The notes under the pieces: generated by a model
Databases searched by the model: none
What the model was told of the DNA's origin: nothing
What the model saw: the letters and a program-made list of their open reading frames with translations, nothing else
Translations under genes and position numbers: made by a program
Part shown: piece by piece, positions 1 to 4,482 of the stretch
Position numbering within the stretch: position 1 is the first letter of the stretch
How the letters are laid out: every line of letters starts with the position of its first letter
Source: Firmicutes bacterium CAG:95
Lineage (GTDB): Bacteria; Bacillota; Clostridia; Lachnospirales; Lachnospiraceae
Direction of reading: 5' to 3'
Assembly: GCA_000438155.1 (NCBI GenBank)
Contig: FR902961.1
Coordinates: forward strand, 45,352 to 53,641
Length of the DNA: 8,290 nt

Positions 1-245
1 CTGAAACTCAGGAATATTTAAATGTAGACAAAATCAAAGATAAAGAATTTATTATGCTGGATCCTGATACATCAAGGAGATCAAAGAAGAAAATTAAGCA
101 AATGAATAAAAACTCAGATACTCATAAATCAGCAGATGCTCCCAATGAGGAAACCAGACAGGAAGTCCTGTCGGAAACTCCTGTTATGGGATCTGAATCA
201 CTTGAAAATACAGAAGTTATAAAAGAAGAGGATTCCGAAAAATGA
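1..245 (+). CDS. 3' end of an unidentified protein with a charged C-terminal tail (partial, 5' end outside window)
   Basis: The reading frame is open from base 3 to the TGA at 243-245, so this is the C-terminal 80 residues of a gene that begins before the window. An in-frame ATG at 54 exists, but no SD precedes it and the frame continues upstream, so I do not take it as the start. The visible part has a short ordered-looking piece (EYLNVDKIKDKEFIMLDPD), a basic patch (SRRSKKKIKQ), and then a hydrophilic tail rich in Glu, Ser and Thr that looks disordered. The stop overlaps the dtd start as ATGA, so the two are probably translationally coupled in one operon. In many Firmicutes the gene before dtd is relA/spoT, but this tail does not look like the ACT domain that ends RelA, so I leave it unnamed. 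Confidence 0.7.
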   Translation, partial: ETQEYLNVDKIKDKEFIMLDPDTSRRSKKKIKQMNKNSDTHKSADAPNEETRQEVLSETPVMGSESLENTEVIKEEDSEK

Positions 246-691
246 AATTTGTAATTCAAAGAGTAAGCCAGGCAGAAGTAGTAGTAGAGGAACAGAGTGT
301 TGGTAAAATTGATCAGGGACTTATGGTTCTGGTTTCGATCTGCAACAGCGATACGAAAGAAATAGCTGATAAACTGATCAATAAGCTCATACATTTAAGA
401 ATTTTTGAGGATGAAAACGGCAAATCCAATTTAAGCGTTCAGGATATTCATGGTAATTTGTTAATTATTTCACAATTTACATTATATGCAGATTGCCGTA
501 AAGGTAACCGCCCAAGTTACACCAATGCAGGAAATCCCGATCTGGCGAATGAATTATATGAATACATCATTGCACAATGTCAGAAAGAATTTCCAAACGT
601 TCAGCATGGTATTTTTGGTGCATATATGAAGGTTTCTTTATTAAATGATGGACCTTTTACGATTATTTTTGATTCCGAGCAAATGTGCTGA
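242..691 (+). CDS. dtd: D-aminoacyl-tRNA deacylase (Dtd)
   Basis: This cytoplasmic proofreading enzyme hydrolyses D-amino acids (and glycine mischarged on tRNA-Ala) from tRNA, keeping D-amino acids out of protein synthesis. The 149-residue length is the usual one for bacterial Dtd. Family marks are the N-terminal MKFVIQRVSQAEV strand, the SQFTLYAD segment at residues 77-84 (the SQxxL motif), KGNRPSY at 87-93, and NDGPFT at 135-140, which carries the Gly-Pro pair that shapes the active site. Most family members have Val where this one has Phe139; this looks like a tolerated variant. The ATG sits in an ATGA overlap with the preceding gene, so translation is probably coupled. A 60-bp AT-rich gap without a terminator separates it from the next gene. 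The family assignment is secure. Confidence 0.97.
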   Translation: MKFVIQRVSQAEVVVEEQSVGKIDQGLMVLVSICNSDTKEIADKLINKLIHLRIFEDENGKSNLSVQDIHGNLLIISQFTLYADCRKGNRPSYTNAGNPDLANELYEYIIAQCQKEFPNVQHGIFGAYMKVSLLNDGPFTIIFDSEQMC

Positions 692-741
692 TTAATTGAA
701 TTATTTTGTGATTTATTATTATTTATTTTGCTTATTATTTT

Positions 742-746
742 AGAGG
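742..746 (+). promoter_or_regulatory. Ribosome binding site that fixes the start at 752
   Basis: AGAGG lies 5 bp before the ATG at 752-754. An in-frame TTG at 728 lies upstream but has only T-rich sequence in front of it, so the ATG is preferred. Confidence 0.7.
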
Positions 747-751
747 TTTCT

Positions 752-1078
752 ATGAAATTACTGATAACAGTTATTGTCGTGTTTATAATCATTGTATATG
801 GATACACCTATATTCATTATAAGAAAAAACGCAGACAATCCACGGATCATGTACAAGAATTCCATGAGAAGTATAAAATTAAAAAGTCGAATATAAATGA
901 AACTGTATCAGATCGTCTGTCATCCGCTAATACAAATACAAATGCCGATACCAATACATATCAGTCAATTGATTTTATAGATAAGGATGAATTTGTATCA
1001 GATATCCGGTCTGAAGTCCGTGAGCACTCTGAAAAGAATAATAGCCAGACTGTTCCAAAGAAGAAATTACAGTTCTAA
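752..1078 (+). CDS. Small single-pass membrane protein, unknown function
   Basis: The 108-residue product has one hydrophobic segment at about residues 3-21 (LLITVIVVFIIIVYGYTYI). It is followed directly by a strongly basic stretch (HYKKKRRQ, 22-29), which by the positive-inside rule puts the C-terminal 80 residues in the cytoplasm. The tail is hydrophilic, with an Asn/Thr-rich stretch around residues 60-70 (NTNTNADTNT) and many charged residues, and is probably partly disordered. There is no lipobox and no clear cleavage site. The start at 752 is chosen from its SD. It lies 60 bp after dtd on the same strand and is probably cotranscribed. I do not recognise the family. The next gene has the same layout (membrane segment, basic patch, polar tail) but no obvious sequence similarity. 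Confidence 0.75.
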   Translation: MKLLITVIVVFIIIVYGYTYIHYKKKRRQSTDHVQEFHEKYKIKKSNINETVSDRLSSANTNTNADTNTYQSIDFIDKDEFVSDIRSEVREHSEKNNSQTVPKKKLQF

Positions 1079-1118
1079 GGAGATTGCTGGTTAACATAAA
1101 TATATTACGTAAACCTTA

Positions 1119-1156
1119 AGAACTATTCGTTAAACTTGTGTTTTGCGAATAGTTTT
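1119..1156 (+). terminator. Long hairpin between the two small membrane-protein genes, possible terminator or leader structure
   Basis: Positions 1119-1135 pair with 1140-1156 around a TTGT tetraloop. Sixteen of 17 positions pair, two of them as G-T wobbles, with one T-T mismatch at 1131/1144. The core is AACTATTCG (1121-1129) against CGAATAGTT (1146-1154). The 3' arm ends in TTTT but continues with AATTC, so the U-tract is poor. It may be a weak terminator of the dtd operon or a structured leader for the next gene. Confidence 0.5.
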
Positions 1157-1170
1157 AATTCACTTAATAT
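1143..1170 (+). promoter_or_regulatory. Possible sigma-A promoter for the gene at 1202
   Basis: TTGCGA at 1143-1148 and TAATAT at 1165-1170 are 16 bp apart, each matching four of six consensus bases. The -35 candidate lies in the 3' arm of the hairpin at 1119-1156. In AT-rich DNA such matches arise by chance, so this is tentative. Confidence 0.3.
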
Positions 1171-1187
1171 TCCAAATTATTTGTTCA

Positions 1188-1193
1188 AAGGAG
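1188..1193 (+). promoter_or_regulatory. Strong ribosome binding site that fixes a TTG start at 1202
   Basis: AAGGAG lies 8 bp before TTG at 1202-1204. The only earlier in-frame candidate, TTG at 1136, lies in the loop of the hairpin and has no SD. Confidence 0.75.
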
Positions 1194-1201
1194 AATTTTT
1201 A

Positions 1202-1474
1202 TTGAAAACTAATGAGCTTTCTAATATTCAAATCATAACTGTTCTGGCTGTCATTTTTCTTTTGATGTTCATTATTTATAAAACAGTTACCATTAATCAG
1301 AAAAGAAAAATCGTTCCTTTTCAAAAGAACAGAAAAATATCTCCATCAAGAGCTGCACGTAAATCCCCTAAAGTAAAAGTCACACACAATACCAGTGTTT
1401 TTAACTTTACCAATGATAGCAAAGACGATTATATTCAATCCTGTTGGGATGAGGTCAGTCGTAAAAAAGAATAA
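1202..1474 (+). CDS. Small single-pass membrane protein with a basic region, TTG start, unknown function
   Basis: The 90-residue product has a short polar N-terminus, one hydrophobic segment at about residues 9-27 (IQIITVLAVIFLLMFIIYK), and then a long basic stretch (residues 33-60, many Lys and Arg, including NQKRK and PSRAARKSPKVKVT). This predicts the N-terminus outside and a positively charged cytoplasmic tail. The C-terminus (DDYIQSCWDEVSRKKE) is mixed charge and may form a short helix. The start is TTG at 1202, chosen because AAGGAG stands 8 bp upstream. The gene is separated from its upstream neighbour by a hairpin and perhaps has its own promoter. It runs tail to tail with the MarR-GNAT gene, with only 22 bp between stops and no clear terminator in the gap. 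I do not recognise the family; the basic tail could bind nucleic acid or phospholipid, but that is only a guess. Confidence 0.72.
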   Translation: MKTNELSNIQIITVLAVIFLLMFIIYKTVTINQKRKIVPFQKNRKISPSRAARKSPKVKVTHNTSVFNFTNDSKDDYIQSCWDEVSRKKE

Positions 1475-1496
1475 TGTGGTTTATAAATTTTATTTA

Positions 1497-2414
1497 CTAC
1501 TCCACTATTTCCAGCTCCCAACGTTCTTCAATTACTCCGTCTCCCCATTCCGATTTATCCTCTGAACAGACTTTATAAAATCCATGAGTTTCATACACAT
1601 GTCTTGCAATAACCTGTGCTGTGATCGTTAAGAGAAACACTTTTTTATATCCCTTGTCACGGCAAAACTGTAATGCCATATCCATAAGCCGGTTTCCAAA
1701 CCCACGCTGCCGCATTTCCGGTTCCAGCATAAAAAAACGAAGCTGTGCAGTTTCGTCATCTGCTTTTGCAATGGCAATACTCCCTGCAGGTGCACCATTG
1801 CATTCCAGGATATTCAGGCAGTCTGTCTGGGGATTAAACTGATGCACAAAACTATATACAATCTTATCTACATATGCAGAAAATGTTCCGCTCAAATGCC
1901 GTTCTGCATAATACAATGTCTTGTGTCGTGAGATTACATATTCAATGTCACTCTGCATAAAAGACCGGATCCTGATCACATCATTGGCATCGCTTAATTT
2001 GTTACGAATCATAATAATTGCATGCCATATTTCCACTTGATCCTTTTCACTAAGCTTACTGAAAATGGACCCTAACTGTTGGTTCTGAATATCATTCAGC
2101 TGATTAATTTCCCTATGTCCCGACTCGGTCAGTCTGATATATCGAATGCGACTATCTGTCTTGGAATGCGTCTTTTCTATGAGTTTCTGTTTCTCAAATT
2201 TTGCAATCATACGGCTCATATAACTACGATCAATATGTAACTGCTGTATCAGAATATTCGCCGTACAACGTTCCGTTTTGCTTATTTCAAATAAAACTTC
2301 CTTTTCTGTCAAAGTATATCCTGCTTCTAAAATTGCAGAATCCATCTGCTTCATTAAATTTTGATATACCTTATTAAATCCCTGAATATCAGCAATCTGA
2401 TCCGCTGAAAACAT
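1497..2414 (-). CDS. MarR-family regulator fused to a GNAT N-acetyltransferase
   Basis: This 305-residue protein joins two known modules. Residues about 5-140 form a MarR winged helix: an N-terminal helix used for dimerisation, a helix-turn-helix around 50-80 (ANILIQQLHIDRSYMSRMI then KFEKQKLI), and a wing with the family pattern TDSRIRYIRLTESG at 86-99. Residues about 147-305 form a GNAT fold. Motif A is at 231-241 (EPEMRQRGFGN, with the RQRGFG acetyl-CoA pyrophosphate loop), and motif B is at 271-279 (RHVYETHGF). MarR domains usually bind a small ligand and repress nearby genes; GNAT domains transfer acetyl from acetyl-CoA to an amine. This MarR-GNAT architecture is known, but its substrates are mostly undefined. 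The ATG has a GGGAGG SD (2420-2425) inside the end of the exporter gene, which it overlaps by 26 bp, so the two are cotranscribed and coupled. The promoter of the pair carries two MarR-like operators, so autorepression is likely. Confidence 0.93.
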   Translation of the reverse strand: MFSADQIADIQGFNKVYQNLMKQMDSAILEAGYTLTEKEVLFEISKTERCTANILIQQLHIDRSYMSRMIAKFEKQKLIEKTHSKTDSRIRYIRLTESGHREINQLNDIQNQQLGSIFSKLSEKDQVEIWHAIIMIRNKLSDANDVIRIRSFMQSDIEYVISRHKTLYYAERHLSGTFSAYVDKIVYSFVHQFNPQTDCLNILECNGAPAGSIAIAKADDETAQLRFFMLEPEMRQRGFGNRLMDMALQFCRDKGYKKVFLLTITAQVIARHVYETHGFYKVCSEDKSEWGDGVIEERWELEIVE

Positions 2415-3300
2415 TCCTGCCTCCCATTATCTTCGTGTTTGGAGATACCTCATTCCAAAGTGTAAAGCCAAGAATTAAAACTCCACCTGCAATCTGCCAA
2501 ATTGTCATTTTCTCTCCCAGTATTGTTACAGAGATTAAAACAGCAACTAGTAGATCAATATAACTTAGAATAGCCGCTTTCTGTCCGGGAAGTTCTTTCA
2601 ATGATGAAAAATACATACAGTATGTCACTCCGGTGTGTACAAGTCCAACGATCAACAGATTGATCCATCCAACTGCCTTCATTCCTCCCAGAGACATTCC
2701 TCCCGATAGCATAACATAAGGGATCAATATCACAATGGCAGAAAGAAACTGTAAAAATGTTCTTGGAATTCCCTCTACATTTTTGATAAATTTATTTAAT
2801 AAAATTACCGTAGCATAAAATACCGCTGCACCAAGTCCGAATAAAATTCCTATAAAATCACTTCCACTTCCTATATCCCCGATACCGGTAATCATGACAA
2901 GCCCTATCGTTGACATGATAAAACAAAGAATTTGTTTTCCTGTCAGTCTTTCATGGAATAATACAGGACATACCACGGTAACAATCACCGGGGCAAAATA
3001 ATAGCTTAATGTTGCAAGTGACACGGTTGTATATTTATATGCTTCGAATAAAAGAATCCAGTTTACTCCCATGGCAATTCCGGATAATAACAACAACGGA
3101 ACTTCCTTTTTAATCTTGGTAAATGAAATTCTCTGCTTTGTTATTATCAAATATATTGCTATTAACAGAGCCGCAAGTATAGCCCGATATAAAGCCAATT
3201 CTCCGGACGATACCGGAATATTTCTCACAAAGATTCCCAATGTACCAAATATGGTCATTGAAACAATTAACATCAATCGTGGATTTATCACCTTTTTCAT
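2389..3300 (-). CDS. EamA/DMT-family transporter, probable exporter
   Basis: The 303-residue membrane protein has about ten hydrophobic segments in two homologous halves (EamA domains at about 7-137 and 150-283), the standard layout and size of the drug/metabolite transporter superfamily. Typical features are the early TIFGTLGIFVRN segment, ELALYRAILAALL at 34-46, the ATLSYYFAPVIVTV segment ending domain 1, ERLTGKQ at 117-123, and the matching AAILSYIDLLVAVLIS and EKMTIWQIAGG segments near the end of domain 2. The family exports metabolites, amino acids or drugs, usually driven by proton motive force; the substrate here cannot be read from sequence. I choose the ATG at 3300 because GAGG (3308-3311) lies 7 bp upstream. 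An ATG at 3321 would add seven residues but has no SD. It is the first gene of a two-gene operon whose promoter has paired palindromic sites. The downstream MarR-GNAT gene starts within its 3' end. Confidence 0.93.
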   Translation of the reverse strand: MKKVINPRLMLIVSMTIFGTLGIFVRNIPVSSGELALYRAILAALLIAIYLIITKQRISFTKIKKEVPLLLLSGIAMGVNWILLFEAYKYTTVSLATLSYYFAPVIVTVVCPVLFHERLTGKQILCFIMSTIGLVMITGIGDIGSGSDFIGILFGLGAAVFYATVILLNKFIKNVEGIPRTFLQFLSAIVILIPYVMLSGGMSLGGMKAVGWINLLIVGLVHTGVTYCMYFSSLKELPGQKAAILSYIDLLVAVLISVTILGEKMTIWQIAGGVLILGFTLWNEVSPNTKIMGGRNVFSGSDC

Positions 3301-3307
3301 ATAGATA

Positions 3308-3311
3308 CCTC
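3308..3311 (-). promoter_or_regulatory. Ribosome binding site that decides the exporter start
   Basis: On the minus strand GAGG lies 7 bp before the ATG at 3300-3298. The alternative ATG codons at 3321 and 3318 have no SD in front of them. Confidence 0.6.
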
Positions 3312-3327
3312 GTCTCATCATACATTG

Positions 3328-3340
3328 TTGACTCGGTCCA
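3328..3340 (-). promoter_or_regulatory. Putative MarR operator, promoter-proximal copy
   Basis: On the plus strand the site reads TTGACTCGGTCCA: TTGAC, three bases, then GTCCA, a one-mismatch inverted repeat of TTGAC. It shares the GTTGACTC block (3327-3334) with the second copy 28 bp away. It overlaps the expected transcription start and touches the -10 box, a position where a bound repressor would block initiation. Assignment to the MarR-GNAT protein is inferred from location and symmetry. Confidence 0.55.
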
Positions 3341-3368
3341 TTATATCATTATTAGTTGACTCATTCAA
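3340..3368 (-). promoter_or_regulatory. Strong sigma-A promoter of the exporter/MarR-GNAT operon
   Basis: Read on the minus strand, TTGAAT (3368-3363) and a perfect TATAAT (3345-3340) are separated by exactly 17 bp, and TGA before the -10 box gives an extended -10 element. The start of transcription is expected near 3333, about 30 bp upstream of the chosen ATG. This is the best promoter match I found in the window. Confidence 0.8.
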
Positions 3369-3370
3369 CT
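3354..3370 (-). promoter_or_regulatory. Putative MarR operator, upstream copy over the -35 box
   Basis: AGTTGA, five bases (CTCAT), then TCAACT form a 17-bp palindrome with perfect 6-bp arms. It covers the -35 hexamer completely. Its 13-bp core TTGACTCATTCAA aligns with the promoter-proximal site (TTGACTCGGTCCA). Size and symmetry fit MarR-family operators. Confidence 0.62.
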
Positions 3371-3404
3371 TTTTATAAACACATAATCATAAAAGATATT
3401 TTCT

Positions 3405-4370
3405 TCAGAAGTCTATTACATAATCATAACTATACGTGTGAACATAAAGCTTTCCATCCTGTTCTACAAGCAGATCCGGCATCTTTTTCAACTCCAACCG
3501 GTCCAGAATTTCCCCTGTATTGCGATTGATCTGATATAGATAATCTTCCTCAGAAGTAAAACCATAGCCACACAGGATCACATCGCCTTTTACCACAAAA
3601 TTCATGGAATTATAGGACTGGTCTGCACTTCTCCACAGCAGCTTGTCCTGCTCCAGATCATAGGCAAACATAAAGCAGCTATCCGGCCCGGCATATCCGT
3701 TTGTCACACTAGCCCCATAAAAGATTCCGTCCTTCAGCCAGGCATTGTTTCCATTGATATACCATTTGTCTGTCGGATACTGTAAGACATATAAGCAATG
3801 TGTATCAGAATTTGAGATCTGCCTGTCGAAAATGTAAAGCTCATCGTCTGCCCAAAGATATTCATAAGTATCATCATAAAAATGGTTCCACTCATTCCCA
3901 ATCATGGGCAGTGACAAATTTTCTCTCTCATACCAGTCATTCGCCCAGTCGATGTTATTGTACTCCTCCGATATGATCTGCAGCTTTAACGGCTCAACGG
4001 CCTCTCCGTCTATGTGTGTTTCCTTTATTCCGGACAAATCAATTGTAATATATTTGGGTTCGACCGCAATCTCTTCTTCGGATGTATTCTCTTTCACATC
4101 TTCTTCATCTTCTTCATCTGCTTCATCTACTTCATTGGGAAGTGCTTTTTCATTCCCAGAAGCTTCTTCCTCTTCCGACGCAGGGTTCTCTGCATCTGAT
4201 TCTGCTGTCAGATCATTTTCTTGTTCGGCCTCGTCCGCTATGTCTGTATCCTCTGCTGTTTCTACTGTTGAATTAGTATCTGAATTAATATCTGAATTCA
4301 CTGTTTCCCTGCTACAGCCGAGCAACATAAGACATAGGACTGCTATCCATAGATACCGTAAGTTTTTCAT
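3405..4370 (-). CDS. Lipoprotein with acidic linker and PQQ-like beta-propeller-type region
   Basis: The 321-residue product begins with a lipoprotein signal peptide: basic MKNLR, a hydrophobic core, and the lipobox LLGC at 16-19, with Cys19 the expected lipidated residue on the outer face of the membrane. Residues 21-104 are a linker with about 35 acidic and only 3 basic residues, including a tripeptide repeat (E-x-D) around 80-91. Residues about 105-321 are a folded region rich in aromatic residues with repeats resembling PQQ/WD-type blades, for example AYDLEQDKLLWRS (236-248) and YQINRNTGEILDRLEL (279-294). There are too few blades for a full propeller, so it may be a partial one or pair with another protein. 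AAGGAG (4377-4382) is 6 bp from the ATG at 4370 but only 3 bp from the adjacent ATG at 4373, so I prefer 4370. It appears to be monocistronic. The function is unknown; a surface binding or scaffold role is likely. Confidence 0.85.
   Translation of the reverse strand: MKNLRYLWIAVLCLMLLGCSRETVNSDINSDTNSTVETAEDTDIADEAEQENDLTAESDAENPASEEEEASGNEKALPNEVDEADEEDEEDVKENTSEEEIAVEPKYITIDLSGIKETHIDGEAVEPLKLQIISEEYNNIDWANDWYERENLSLPMIGNEWNHFYDDTYEYLWADDELYIFDRQISNSDTHCLYVLQYPTDKWYINGNNAWLKDGIFYGASVTNGYAGPDSCFMFAYDLEQDKLLWRSADQSYNSMNFVVKGDVILCGYGFTSEEDYLYQINRNTGEILDRLELKKMPDLLVEQDGKLYVHTYSYDYVIDF
4098..4133. repeat. Four tandem 9-bp units in the acidic linker of the lipoprotein gene
   Basis: Four units of pattern ATC-NNC-TTC (plus strand: ATCTTCTTC twice, ATCTGCTTC, ATCTACTTC) encode E-V-D, E-A-D, E-E-D, E-E-D on the minus strand. 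Two adjacent units are identical. Unit gain or loss would keep the reading frame and change only linker length. Confidence 0.85.
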
Positions 4371-4376
4371 CATAGA

Positions 4377-4382
4377 CTCCTT
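4377..4382 (-). promoter_or_regulatory. Ribosome binding site that decides the lipoprotein start
   Basis: On the minus strand AAGGAG is 6 bp before ATG 4370 and 3 bp before ATG 4373. The first spacing is the more usual one. Confidence 0.65.
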
Positions 4383-4412
4383 GTGGTTTCCTCTTTAAAT
4401 GATTTCAATTTC

Positions 4413-4421
4413 ATTCTATCA
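4413..4421 (-). promoter_or_regulatory. Probable extended -10 element of the lipoprotein promoter
   Basis: On the minus strand TGATAGAAT gives a TG-extended -10 box with five of six consensus bases, about 43 bp before the start codon. No good -35 hexamer stands at the right distance (TAACGA is the best), as often occurs with extended -10 promoters. The rest of the 112-bp gap to the ABC gene is AT-rich and holds no convincing terminator, so some read-through from the ABC operon is possible. Confidence 0.45.
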
Positions 4422-4482
4422 TAGACAAACAAATTTCGTTAGATAAAAAATATTAAAATCATTAGAAGTTTCCAACCTAAAA

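Noticed and set aside
1077..1119. AAGGAG at 1077-1082 followed by TTG and 11 more codons, as a leader peptide
   Set aside because: The TTG is only one base after the SD, too close for initiation; no other start codon stands at a normal distance.
1475..1496. Bidirectional terminator between the converging genes
   Set aside because: Only a GTGG/CCAC pair and AT-only symmetry with no proper loop or T-run.
3904..4398. Serine-rich plus-strand reading frame of 164 codons opposite the lipoprotein gene
   Set aside because: It is the reverse complement of the Glu/Asp-rich linker (GAA and GAT codons read backwards as TTC, ATC or TCT/TCA). It has no SD and lies wholly inside a well-supported gene.
4374..4482. 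Terminator between the ABC operon and the lipoprotein gene
   Set aside because: There are T-rich runs, but the best stem is three base pairs (TAG/CTA); not supportable.
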